Positions 33,501 through 44,353 of a stretch of DNA of 64,000 nucleotides are shown here, piece after piece. The translations under genes were made by a program, and so were the position numbers. This stretch comes from Anaeramoeba flamelloides (Eukaryota > Metamonada > Anaeramoebidae), in assembly GCA_027625915.1 (NCBI GenBank), contig JANTQA010000023.1, positions 16,306,001 through 16,370,000 of the forward strand, written 5' to 3'. The first letter of the stretch is position 1, and the number at the start of each line of letters is the position of its first letter. Below the pieces are notes generated by a model. That model was not told the origin of the DNA. It ran no database searches and was given only the letters and a program-made list of their open reading frames with translations.

Positions 33501-35093
33501 TTCTCTTTTTTCTTGTCTTTGTTTAGAAATAAAAATTATCCTTTTTCCTTTTTTAAAAAGAAAGGTTATCATATTATTTATAATCTTGTCTACATTATAA
33601 CCAAAATAAAAAACTCTAAATAAAAGTTTAGAGTTTCAGAAGGTGTTTTGGAGTGCGGTGGAGTGCCTAGTTTTTCTATAATTCAAAAGAATAGGGTGAA
33701 ATCAAAGATTTTATGCAATTCTTTTAAATTCTGGAAAAGCTAACGGCAGCTTTTTTTTACTTTTTGTTTTTTTTTCAAAAATCTATTTCTTTTTCTAATC
33801 AAAACAAAAATTAAAAAAAACCTAACGAAAAGTGTCGTCAAGTGCCGTAGAGTGCCTTGGTTTTTTTTAATTTTTGAAATGTAAAGAAAATTAAATAAAT
33901 TTTCTTTGCATTTCAAAAAGTAAAAAAAACCTAAAGGCAAACCGAAGATAATTTTGTTGAATAACCTCTCTTCAAAAACAAAAAAAAAAAAAAAAAGAAT
34001 CTTTTATTTTAATTATTTTCTCAAAATATTCTTTTTATAAAATTTTATTAAATACTATTTTAATGTTATTTGAATAGAAGAATTATACAAAATGCTAAAA
34101 ATAGGTAGAAATTATTTTTTTTAAAAAAAAAAAAAAAATATAAAATCACAATAATTTTAACAATTAAACAGTGAGTATGATTTAACATTTCAGAATTATT
34201 ATCTAAATATTTTCCTTTTTCTCTTTTTCTTGGTATGGATTAAATAAAAAATTCTGAGAAGATTGGTTTGTTCTCGATTTTTTCATAACATGAAAGATTT
34301 TAACTTTGTTATTTTTTGATTTTTAATTAGATTATTTTGTTATTAAAAAATGAATAATGTAAAAACTTTGACATTCTTCTTCTTCTTCTTTTTTCTCAAA
34401 AAAATGTAATAAAGAAAGAAATGTAATATATAGAATATATTATAAAAAAAAATAGAAAAATAATAATGATATTTACCAATCGATTGAAGATTTGGAAAAA
34501 GATAATCTTGTAGCGAAGGTTCGCCATTTGCTTCGATATTCCAAATTTTAATTGTAGCATCGGAAGAAGCTGATATTAATTTTCCTTTGTTTGAATCTAC
34601 AGCCAAATCCCAAACAGCATCTTTGTGTCCTTCGTATCTTCCAAATTGATGATGAACAGCAGCTCCATAAGAATTATAAAGAGGATCTTTAGATTTCCAT
34701 GAGGGTACATCCCAAGATCTAATCATCGTATCCGAACCTGCGCTAAAACAGAGGTTACTGGGTGAATCAAAGCATACCTTAAAAACAGGCCCCTTGTGCC
34801 CCCTAAAGGTACAAATAGGGACAATATCTCCCTGCTCTTTTCTTTTGGATCTTGATTTTTTTTTATGCCTTCGCTTTTTTTTTGATGACGAAGGTAGTCT
34901 CTTGTTCATTGACCATAATTTGATTGTCGAATCATAACTGCCACTGATTAGCCATTCTGCGGTGTCATGCCAATCAATTGATTGGACAGAATCAAAATGC
35001 CCACGAAATATCGCTTTACGATTCCAATTTCTTTTGTTCACAGTTCCTTTTGATGATTCTTGTGAATTATTCTTTTTTTAATATTATTAATCG

Positions 35094-35124
<31 letters not shown>

Positions 35125-37980
35125 TTATTATGATATTGTTTTGAATTATTATTATTTATAATTTTTTTTTTTTTATTGTTTATTTATTAGTGAATAAATA
35201 TGTTTTTTGGTGAAGAAATGATTTTTGAAAAAAATAAGAAAGTTCAATGTGTAAGCGAAATTAATGTTAGTCATTTTCAAAAAGTGGAAAACCAACAGTT
35301 TTGAAAATGTGGCACTTTAAAGGATGAATAGTAACTTTAATAGAACAGTTTCTGAGTGAATATATAAAACTTTTGAAATTTTTCTCCATTTGAAAAAGAT
35401 TTTTTGAAGAAAATAAAATAAAAATAAATCGATAAAAATTAAAATAAATAACAAAAAGAAGCAGATCAAGAATAAATTTGAAAAAAATTATTATACAGTT
35501 TTATCATCAAGGTTTATTTTGAGAAGCTGTTCCTGCAATGCAAATTCTGAAGAATTTTTCTGCTTTGATTTGGATTTTTTATTTTTATGTTTTTTCTTAT
35601 GTTTGTCTTTTTTGGAATGCTTGGATCTGGAAGATTTTGAGCTTTTTTCATTTTCTTCTTCAAGTTGCTCTAAATTGTTGAGATCAAATTGGTTCATTTG
35701 GGATTTGAATTTTTTTGCATTGATTCTAGAGAATCCACCAAATTTACCTTTGTATTTAAGGCCTGTTAACTTATTACCAAATTTTTGTTCCATCAATTTT
35801 AATTCTTCTTCATCAAGATCTTCAAATTGTTTGTTATCTTTTGATTTGTGCCTTTTAGATTTAGATTTAGATTTTGACTTTGATTTATGAGATTTTGATT
35901 TTGATTTTGATTTTGATTTTTTTTTATGTTTTGAGGATGATTTTTCTTCTTCGGTATTTTTTTCTTCATCGCTTCCTGAAAATAATAGCTGATCTAAAAG
36001 ATTTTGCTTGCTTTCTTGATCATTATTGTTCTTATTATTATTATTTCCTTCGTTTTTATTTTCTTCGTCGTCTAATAACAAATCAAGCATATCATTATCA
36101 TTCTTTTCTGTTTCGCCCCCGTTCTCGCCCCCTTCAAAAAAGTCAGCTCCAAGATGATTTAAATCTAATTCTTCTTCCTGGGTATTATTATTTTTATCAC
36201 CATCATTTTTTTTATTTAATACCTCCTCATTTTCGTCGCTATTGCTATCTAATAAATCATCAAATTCACTCCCTAGCAGACTAGATTCTAATAATTCTTT
36301 TTCTTTTTCATTTCCTTCTTTTTCTTTCTTTTTCTCTTTATCTTCATCTTCTTCGTCATTATTCAAAAAATTGTCTAGATCAAGATCAACATCGCCGACA
36401 TCTTCCTCTTCAGATCCGTCTTTATCTCCATCCTCATCTTCGTCATCATTAATAAAATTAAATAATTCAAGTTCATTTTTATTATCTTCATTTTCTTCTT
36501 TATTGTCTAAATCATCTTTATCATCTTGCAAATCATTTAATAAATCATCAGAATCACTCCCTAGAAGGCTAGATGCAAATAATTCTTTTTCATTTTCATT
36601 TTCATCTTCATCTCCATTCTTTTTCTCTTTATCTTCATCTTCGTCTTCATTCAAAAAATTGTCTAAATCAAGATCGTCATTATCTTTATCTTGATCTTGA
36701 TCTTGATCTTCTTCATTCAAAAAATTGTCTAAATCAAGATCTTCATCATTGACGTCTTCATTTCCTTCTTTATCTTCTTCATTTTTTCCATGAGCTTCTT
36801 GAGTTTGCTTTTCATTTAATTCAAAAGATTCAAATAAACTATTTAAATCCTCGCTATCTTTACGTTTAGATTCGTTTTCAATTTCCAATATGTTTTTATT
36901 TATCGGTTTCTTTTCTTGATTTTTCGAATCACGTAGAAGTTCATTTTCGAGATCAAGGTCACTATCATTTTCGTTTTCATTTTCATTAACATTACCAAAT
37001 TCTTTGTCCTCTTCATTTTCAAGATCTGATTGCTCTTGATCAGACATTTCGTCTGATCCCATTTCTCCTTCCTCTTCTTCGATTTCAGATTCTGTTGTTT
37101 CAGACTCTGACTCATCCAATTCTTCCATTTTTATCTCTTTAAAATCATAAAAATTCTTTGTTTCCAGTGGATTGGCCGATTCGACCTTATTTATTTTTAA
37201 TTGTGAAAGACACCTATTTCGTTTTCATAAGCATTAGAAAGAAAGGTTTATTTTGTGTGTTTTGAAAAATGCAACATTTAATTCGAAATTATCGAAAAGA
37301 AAGGAAAAGTGGTTTTTAAAAAAGACGGCGAAAAGGTTTGAAACCGTATCTTGAAAACAGCTTCAAAATTGAAGCCAAAGTCATTTATTAAACACTTTTT
37401 TCAAAGAGGTTTTTTTACTGTTTTTAAAAGGAATATAAAACAAAAAGGAAATGTTACATTTGTAAAACAGTTCTTTTTCTTGGTATGTGGTTCATTTCCA
37501 ATTCTATGATTTTTAGATTTGGAAGAATTAAAAAGGATGTATTAAAAAAAATTTTGTTGTTTTGTGATTTTAAAAAATAAAAACGAAAAAAGAAAAAAAG
37601 TTCTTTTTACTTGGTAAGACCAAAATTTTGGGTTTTTGATTTGTTTCAGAATTTTCTTTCTTCCTATTATTTCAAAAAGAAAAAGAATTGAAAAGAAAAA
37701 AGTTTTGGTTTTTTTTTTTGAAAAAGCTTTTGAATGTGAAGTGTAATAAATTAATTAAATACTTCTTTTGTTCAAGTGCCCATTCTAACATTTTTATTTT
37801 TGTTATAAGGTTTGATTTTGAAATTGTTTTCTCTTCGATCGTCTTTTCGTGGTTTTCAATTTGTAACATTAGATGCCTTCTTTTAGAGTTCCACATCCTA
37901 CGCTGATTATCAAAGTTCGTGAATTGCTTTTGAACTGAAATTAGCAAATCTCTTACAGAGGTGTCCGTTGTGTTGATCAT
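27560..37980 (-). CDS. Striatin homologue (STRIPAK scaffold), 4 exons, 1030 aa
   Basis: Striatins are regulatory PP2A B-subunit scaffolds of STRIPAK. Exons on the minus strand: 37980-37763, 37213-35497, 35071-34477, 28122-27560; phases 2, 0 and 1 match at each GT..AG junction and the sum is 1030 codons plus stop. Exon 1 gives the N-terminal coiled coil (FDNQRRMWNSKRRHLMLQI, then KIKMLEWALEQ), matching the striatin RIKMLEYALKQE signature. Exon 2 is a long acidic region with four DLDLDNFLN-type repeats (one variant) and two ELxxSSLLGSxxDDLL repeats, then a Lys-Ser-rich stretch. Exons 3 and 4 give WD40 blades: NWNRKAIFRGHFDSV, ICTFRGHKGPVFKV, EGHKDAVWDLAV, then the AHRGSVSSVDFD blade, SRKKYDEGINSIKFHKS and the end GPADAQIRIFC, matching the striatin C-terminus AHRKK..DE and GADALAKVFV. 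The acidic middle is much longer than in animals. Intron 3 is 6.35 kb. Confidence 0.9.
29110..29490 (+). mobile_element. Fossil of a protein-primed family B DNA polymerase (Polinton- or plasmid-like)
   Basis: One plus-strand frame contains FITYDIETRD, the first exonuclease motif of family B DNA polymerases in the form used by protein-primed enzymes. Just downstream a coding-like frame includes LFGEKCVND, which resembles the segment that follows in that family. Only a small part of the exonuclease domain is left, and it is broken. Polintons, adintoviruses and linear plasmids all carry such polymerases; the fragment cannot tell them apart. It looks old. It lies in striatin intron 3, opposite to the host gene. 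Confidence 0.4.
29390..30040 (-). mobile_element. Coding-like fossil next to the polymerase relic, unclassified
   Basis: On the minus strand several stretches have balanced, protein-like composition, for example FELAKDISIVNGNNFISKQ, TINEYKTPFNYITTNTEF and FFDHFRGNDFFLFNSKPF. The region is broken in more than one place. No family is recognised. It abuts the polymerase fossil and may come from the same virus-like element, but that is inference from position only. Confidence 0.3.
31500..32905 (-). mobile_element. Non-LTR retrotransposon (LINE) reverse-transcriptase relic
   Basis: In order on the minus strand: KKQFGFKKYFGTRIAVLNLL with DIQKCFDSIQH (finger and first catalytic Asp region, about 32741-32538), GVYQGDPLSPILFAF and MYADDLILIMKGP (palm, 32518-32267), a thumb region with YYGLEIFDLKQNDFERIDRF (32178-31633), and a C-terminal CDLCKE..DHFF zinc-knuckle-like region near 31600-31500. 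GDPLSP plus YADD and the Cys-His knuckle are typical of LINEs. The reading frame is interrupted between these blocks and in the terminal poly-T of the knuckle, so it is not active. No endonuclease is visible; the 5' end is probably truncated. It sits in striatin intron 3 in the sense orientation. Confidence 0.85.
33640..33935. repeat. Hairpin-module cluster (family A) in striatin intron 3
   Basis: It starts GGAGTGCGGTGGAGTGCCTA, then a module with AATTCAAAAGAATAGGGTG and its inverse (33668-33744), a short middle segment, the spacer GTCGTCAAGTGCCGTAGAGT, and a second module (33858-33935) with arms around TTTTAATTTTTGAAATGTAA. The second module is nearly identical to the one at 5217-5296, which points to recent spread or strong conservation. 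Confidence 0.85.
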
Positions 37981-38343
37981 TTTTAGATTTGGTGTTCTAT
38001 GTAAACTTTGGTTTTTCTGGTGGTCTTAAAAAATGAAAAAAATGAACAAAAATTTCTCAATTTTTTCCTTTTTGATTTTAATGATCAACTTTTGTTTTTT
38101 GGAAGATATTTTCTCCCTTTTTCAAATTTTAAATAAAGTCATTTTGTTTTGGCTTTTTTCCATTAAATAGAATTTTCTTAAGGGGTACCGAAATTTTCTA
38201 ATTTTGCTTATTTCTTTTTAATGAAATTGAAAAATTAAAATCATTTTAACTGAATATAAATGAATATTTTATGTTAAGAAGAGTATTAGGAATCTTAGTA
38301 TGACAAATTTACATATCAATCTAACAGACAAAAATAAAGCATA

Positions 38344-38730
38344 GAGTGATCAAAATACTCTGTGCCCAAAGACTTTATACTTGTTTCAAAATATAAAACG
38401 TGTTTTTTTTTTCTTATTGTTATAATGGAACATTCCAATTGAACTAAAAAGTGGTATAGGCAAGTTTAAATCAATTTTGAAGGTTAATTCATTGAAATTT
38501 TAAGTAAATTTTAAATTATGAAAAGAATTGGTGGTAATTTTTCAAAATTTTCACAATTTTTTTGAGATTTTTTGTTTTTTTTTGATTAAAATTTTCTTTA
38601 AGATTTACTCTATTTTTTTTGAGATACATTTCCCAATTTGATCCTTCATTTTTAGAATTTAATTATAAATAATCAAACTTTAAGAAATTAATAACATATT
38701 TATTGATGAGTTTCTTGTCAGTTTCTCTCT
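38344..38730. repeat. Repeat H-type segment, copy at 38 kb
   Basis: This aligns with 56792-57150. Shared words include AGTGATCAAAATA, TCAAATCAATTTTGAA in slightly varied form, and TTGATCCTTCATTTTTAGAA. It seems to be the upstream part of the same large element whose downstream part is seen at 57370-58010 and 18650-19800. No coding sequence or clear termini were found. Confidence 0.55.
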
Positions 38731-38902
38731 TTCATTTCAATGTTAAGGTATTCTATAAAAAAATACACATATTATTTTGAAACACGGATTAAACTTTTCT
38801 ACACACATTATTTGGACAATAATAATTATAAAAATTAATCATAAAAATCATAAAAATTATTTATTTATTGATCTTACCATTCCAGGGAAAAAAGTGAAAC
38901 AA

Positions 38903-39293
38903 GGAGAAAAAAAGTTCAATGCTATTTTTCATTGGGAACATTACTGAATATAAAAAGAAAAATCAATCAAAAGAAAAATCAATTAAATTTCAAATATCAA
39001 TTCATTATATTATTTTCAATCAAACCAACAAATACAATTTAAAACTACTTGTTTATTGAAATTGTTCATGTGGTTTTGGAGATTGTTAAAAATAGTCAAT
39101 TTTTTTAACAAAATTTGAATAATTGAACAATCAAAGAAAAACACCATACCAAAAGATAATATTAAAAAACTATTATTGTGTTGAATCCTTCATTTTTTCT
39201 TTATTTGATTATTTTTTCTTTTATTAATTGATCTTATTTTACATTTTCAGTTTCAATTAATGTTCCCAATTAAAAACAGTTTTTATTTTTTAC
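38903..39293. mobile_element. MITE-like element family B, copy 3 (inverted)
   Basis: The interior reads as the reverse complement of the copy at 11443-11856, for example ACCATACCAAAAGATAATAT and TTTTCAATCAAACCAACAAA. The right end is TGTTCCCAATTAAAAACAG. About 390 bp, with no coding capacity. It lies in the presumed upstream region of the striatin gene. Confidence 0.75.
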
Positions 39294-39794
39294 CTGTTGT
39301 TCATTTTTTCCAGAGGTTTATCAATTTTTGATACATTAACTAATTCTTTTCTGGTTTTTCAGTGAAAATCTTTATTGAAAAAACTTTTTTCAAAAAAAAA
39401 TTTGAAAAAGGTAACTTTTTACCCCTCAGCAATTATTAAACAGTTGCATGAAAAAATTAAATTTAAAAAAAAGGTTAATTAAAAGTGCTATGTTCAATAT
39501 CCTTTCATCTTAATAATAGAGTTTATTCACAATATAATCAAAATTATAAAACTTTAAATATAGGAGTCTATTGTATTTATTTTTTTTTAGTTATACCTTT
39601 TTCAAAAGTCTTAAGTTAAGAAATTAGGGTGTTTTTTTAGATACGAAAATCCATATAAACTGAAGGGTGGATTTTGATTTAATTCAACTTGGATATATTT
39701 CCTTTGATATATATTAATCAATGTTTTGAAAATGCTTTACACATCTAATAAAATTGAAATAGAGAAAAAAATCATTATGATAATTATTGCTGTC

Positions 39795-40262
39795 CCCGTC
39801 AAATGCCTAGGTTTTCAAGAATTAAAAAGAATAAAGTAAAATATATCAGATTTTACTTTATTCTTTTAATTCTGGAAAACCGAGCGGAAATTCAAAAAAA
39901 AAAATAAAATTTTACAATTTATATCAATAAATGATTCTTTAATATTCAAAATAATTGATTCCCTGTGAAAGATATTTAATAAATTTAAAATACTTTTAAA
40001 ATAGATGATTATAAACTCTTAACTGTGAAAAAAAAAAATATTCTAATTTTTTTAATATTAAATTTAAAAAAAAAAATTAATAGAGACTTGAAAATTTTAT
40101 TTTCAAACTTTCATTGTAAAATACATCAAAAAAGAATTTTTTTCTTGAGGATCTTTTATTATCCAATAGTTTTTATTATAAGTGGGGTTATTAAAATAAA
40201 AAATTAGCAAAGGCTTAATTTTTTTTGGAAAAAAAATTTTTCATGATTGTGAAATAAAAATA
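39795..40262. repeat. Hairpin module plus conserved tail (family A)
   Basis: The hairpin (39808-39880: CTAGGTTTTCAAGAATTAAA and its inverse) is followed by about 370 bp that align with 53170-53520. Shared words include AATGATTCTTTAATA, AATAATTGATTCCCT and ATCTTTTATTA. So at these two loci the hairpin belongs to a longer element with a non-palindromic tail. Confidence 0.7.
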
Positions 40263-40323
40263 AAAATCTTATTTTCATTTAAAGTAGTGTAAACAATAAT
40301 GGTCATAAATACAATCTCTGGAA

Positions 40324-40740
40324 AGATATTTAATTGTGAATATTAGGAAAATTCTTGTGTACTTTCTTTTATTTAAGATCATATCCTTTTTTTAAAAATC
40401 TAACTTTTTAAATTATAACTCTCCAATGTATTAGAGTGATGGCTAATTCAATTACACTTGCTCAAAAAATCATTCAATCAATCAAAAAAAAGAATAAAAA
40501 TTCTCATTTTCCAAACTCTTCTAAACCTCTTCAAAAAACTCATTTGTTTTTCAAAAAAAGTAGATCTAAATAGACTTTCAATCAATTAAATCGGTATTCT
40601 AGAAACACCTTACTTTGATAAACTTTGTGTTGGCTTATTAGTAGGTTCATAAAAAATTTGATTATTTATAAAAAGGATTTGATTGAAAATAAAGAAAAAA
40701 ATATACAACAATTATCCTAATATTCACAATTAAAAATCTT
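40324..40740. mobile_element. MITE-like element family F, copy 1
   Basis: About 415 bp with inverted ends. The left end AGATATTTAATTGTGAATAT is mirrored at the right by AATATTCACAATTAAAAATC. The interior matches 55267-55670 in reverse orientation, for example TTGATTATTTATAAAAAGGA and AATTCTCATTTTC. It encodes no protein. Confidence 0.8.
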
Positions 40741-43009
40741 GTTAGGGATTTTTTTCATCTACAGTATTTTTTTCACAATATAATTTATCTAATTCTAATT
40801 TTGTTCAGAAAATAGGATTTTTTTTTAAATTCCTCTTCAGAAATAAAGATTTATTGGACTAATTTGTTTGATTTGAGAATTACTATTTGTTGTAAAATAA
40901 ATGTAACAAAATTTTCATTCAACTTTCTAAAAAAAACAGTTTTACACACAAAGAGTTTCAAATTTTAATAATTCAATTAATCAGTTTGGACTCTTTGTTT
41001 ACCTTTTAGAATTGGGACTGTGATAGTTTGTTTTGATTTCTTGAGAGGTTTGTTTATTTTGGAAAGATGAATGAAAATTTTGATCTTTTTATTTTACAAT
41101 TAAAAGTATCGATATCCTCAAACAAACAAAAAATTCCAAATGATTGTAATTAATATTTTACCCAATTTTTTATGAAAATTTCATACCCCTATTTACCAAA
41201 TGATATTTTTTTATTTATTTTGAAATGTTTCTGAAAATAAAGTAAAAATAAAAAATAGACAAAGTTTCTTATTGTTTCCCGTTTCACTTTACAGGATTGT
41301 TCAAGTTTTGAAAACAAACAATAATAATCAAATTTCAGATTGATTAGATTTTCTCAAAAGTAAGGTCCTCTTACTAACCAAGATCACTTTCAGTCAAACA
41401 CAATCAATCCAAAATTGAATAATTGTGATAGAAAAATATTTTTCTGAGTTTTTGTGTACTTCAACTCGTTGTGAATCAAACAGTTTCTTTCTTATAAAAC
41501 AATTCTTTCAATAACATTTGAAAAAAATAAAAACAAATATATGGTTGTGTTTGTGTTTGAAATCTATCTTCTTTTTTGTTTCACTTTGATTTGAAGGTTG
41601 GTTTATGTTTAACCTGTAAAAAGAAATTAAAAAACAATCCCAATTTCGTCTTCCAGATGACTCTATTATTCAAAGTCTCTATCATATCATAATTATTTTT
41701 ATAAAAATGTACTTTTTCTGGTTGAATAAACCTTTTTAGGTGTGGTTCGAAAAGCACTGCTGATTGAATAAAATCTAAAAAGTGTAAAAATTAAATTAAA
41801 GTTTTTCCTTTTTAGGTTTATAATTTAATTTTTTTTTAAATTTTGATTTTGTATTTTATACATCTTTTTAATGTCACCAAACATCATACTTACAAAGTGG
41901 TTCTGTATTAAATAGTGACTCTTGGTCGGGCGTTTTTCAAACAAAGTCTTCTCTTTTGGGTGCCAATATATTGGTACAGGTTGTTCAATGGCCAGTGTTG
42001 ACTTTTAGATTTTTTTCAAACTTTTACAGTTGTTTTTTATCAAAAAGTGTTTTTGACTGTTGTTTTTCAACTTTTTTTCAGTTGTTTTCTTTTTGTATCT
42101 TTTGATGAAATGAATAATTTTCTTAGAGTGTGTTTATTTTTGCTAAGGAAGTCTGTACTGGCAATTATACAATCATTCTCCAAGTTGTTATAGAAATTGA
42201 AATTTCAAAGTTAACAAAAATAGTTTATCTCCTATATTTTGATTGAATAATTGAAAGATCTGGTACTATCATGAAAATTGATCTTTTTTAAGTGACTTAA
42301 TTTGATCTCATTATGAAAATTGTTGAAAACGAATTGATTTTTAAATAATTTGGTCTTTGGAAATGCTCTTGTAGTATTTTAATCAGATAAAATATTGGAT
42401 AATTAAATTTTTGATTCAATACCAAATATTGCTTCAGTGAGGATTCTTATCTCATCCAATCTAGCAAAAAAAAGAATCTAATAAATAAACAAATAAAGTA
42501 ATCCAATTACAAGATACTATTTGAAGAAGTTTGACTCAAGTTAAAAAGTAAAATGAAAGAAATTTTTTTTTGATTTATTTTTGAAAAAACCTTTAAAAAA
42601 TTTATATCTCATTTTGTTAATGTGGAGGTACCAGTAAAAAAGTTTTTTAAGAACCTCGTTTTATATCTTTTTATTGATTTTTTTTGGATTTACTCAAATT
42701 AAAAGATTTGTTTGTTGTGTATATTGATGTTGTTTTGTTAAAATTTGGTTTAATTAGATCTCTTTTATCAGGAGATCGGTCTTGAAGGTTGTACCAAAAC
42801 ACTTAGGTAATATGATCTATTGGAAATATTGTTTGATTTGAAAGTATAGCTATATTGAGCGGTATTTTTCATTAATCACAAAATAAAAAACATAAACCAA
42901 TAGTTATCGAAAAATTGAAAACGTTTAAAAAAAAAACCAACAGTTATTTCCCAAAACAAAACAAATAATTTTCAAAAACACACATAAAATAAGTTCACAC
43001 AGGTTATTT

Positions 43010-43169
43010 ATCAAAATATATTTGAATTATAAACGGGAAAAATTTTCAATTTCCTTTTTCCAAAAAGAGAACACAAATTATAACCCTCACCAAGGATTCT
43101 ATTTGATTTAAAGCAAAATATAGGAAAGGAAGTGAAAATTTTTTCCCATTTAAAATTCAAATACCAGTA
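43010..43169. mobile_element. Foldback element family E, copy 3
   Basis: The left arm ATTTGAATTATAAACGGGAA and right arm TTCCCATTTAAAATTCAAAT with CCAGTA are inverted copies. The middle differs from copies 1 and 2. It is about 160 bp long. Confidence 0.7.
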
Positions 43170-43170
43170 A

Positions 43171-43309
43171 TTTTTGAGTTTTTTTATGGATGGTTTTCAC
43201 AATTAAATTTAGATAATGTAGAACGTAATATTTTATCTAGCATTAAGAACCAAGCTTTATTTATCGATTATTTAAAGGATTTAATATTTTTTAGTAAAAA
43301 AGTAAATTA
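43171..43309 (+). pseudogene. Small coding-like relic, unclassified
   Basis: One frame reads protein-like over some 45 codons, including FYGWFSQLNLDNVERNILSS and KNQALFIDYLKDLIFF, and ends at a TAA. It begins directly after a foldback element and has no start codon or splice context that I can support. It may be part of a decayed transposon or gene. Confidence 0.3.
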
Positions 43310-43840
43310 ACTGTTTAATTTTGAGATTTTTTTATAATTCTAAACAATTAGTAAAGTAGAATTCTTTTTCGTCTTAGGTATATTACCAACTGCTTAACCA
43401 TGATAGATCTCTTCAGAGAATTTCCAGTCTAAAAGACTACTTTTCTATTTAACACTTTTTTCATTTGATCACTCTATTTTTGTAAAACAGAATTATTCAA
43501 ATTTAAAATAAAAAGCAATACAAAAGAAAAAAATCTACTTTCTTCCCATTCGCAATAACCTTGCTGAACAATTAATAATGGTAAAATAGTTTGAAATTTA
43601 CAGTAGTTTTCTTTAATGCATTTCAAATTATCTCAAAATTGAAACAATCATAAAAAATGTAAAAGTTCCTTTCCAAAACTTGAAAGAAAGTTTTCAAAAA
43701 ATTAAAACTCAACGATTTCACTCGTCACGAGCCTGTTTATTGAAATCACTCAAAATAGTCAAATTGTGAAATAAAGTATATTTTACTTTTTTTAATTTAT
43801 ATTTTTCAAATCGGAACATATTTTTTTCAATTTTGAGATA

Positions 43841-44309
43841 ATGCTTCAATCTTTTATCAAAAACACACTTTCCAAATCAATTCCTCTACGATTTTTTACA
43901 CACGCTCTTCCAAGAGTTGGATTAGACATTGCTGAACCTTTAATCTTTGAACAAGGATTAGAAGGCTGTATCGGTGTAGACATCGAAGATCGTGATCCTA
44001 ATGTAAAGCATCGATTAGGAGACCTTCAAAGAACCTCAAAAATTGGTCTCCCTAATTTGAATGAAGTTCAAATTGTTAGGTACGTTCTTTCCTTTTAGTC
44101 TTTAATGACCAACAAAAATAAAAATTTCATAAATCTATGATGAAGTGATCATCACAATTTTTAGTTTTTTACTAACTTGCAATTTTTTTTCTTTTTTAAT
44201 TTTTTTTTTTCTCCTTTCTTTTTTGCTGTGCTTTAAAATAGACACTTTTCAAAACTTTCAAGATTCAATTATGGCCTTGATACAGGACTTTATCCCTTAG
44301 GGTAAAAAA

Positions 44310-44353
<44 letters not shown>

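Larger units (their letters stand above)
28123..34476 (-). other. Giant intron 3 of the striatin gene (6.35 kb)
   Basis: The donor follows LFPNLQSI in phase 1 at 34477, and the acceptor CCAATAG precedes NYVPTSICFLEND at 28122. The WD40 repeat structure runs straight across, so the intervening 6.35 kb is a single intron. It holds a LINE relic in the same orientation as the host gene (31500-32905), fossil polymerase sequence (about 29110-29490) with an adjoining minus-strand relic (29390-30040), a hairpin-module cluster (33640-33935) and long poly-T tracts (about 31269-31288). The rest is unremarkable AT-rich sequence. Confidence 0.85.
37981..43840. other. Intergenic region between the striatin and glycine dehydrogenase genes
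   Basis: Both genes are transcribed away from this 5.9-kb region, so it should hold two promoters. I recognise only repeats: H-type sequence (38344-38730), an inverted family B copy (38903-39293), a hairpin module with its tail (39795-40262), family F copy 1 (40324-40740) and a foldback (43010-43169) followed by a small coding-like relic (43171-43309). The stretch 40800-43000 shows nothing I can name. Confidence 0.55.

Noticed and set aside
34343-35041. Separate WD40 gene such as CstF50
   Set aside because: The blade sequence and the C-terminal exon match striatin specifically, and the N-terminal striatin coiled coil is found upstream on the same strand.
35519-36694. Plus-strand ORFs rich in Ser, Leu and Asp
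   Set aside because: They are shadows of the acidic and Lys-Ser-rich striatin exon on the other strand.
35491-37128. Separate gene for a 545-aa acidic protein on the minus strand
   Set aside because: The frame is open upstream to 37213, where an acceptor joins in phase to the striatin coiled-coil exon, and its end has a donor (ACT then GTATAA) that joins in phase to the WD40 exon.
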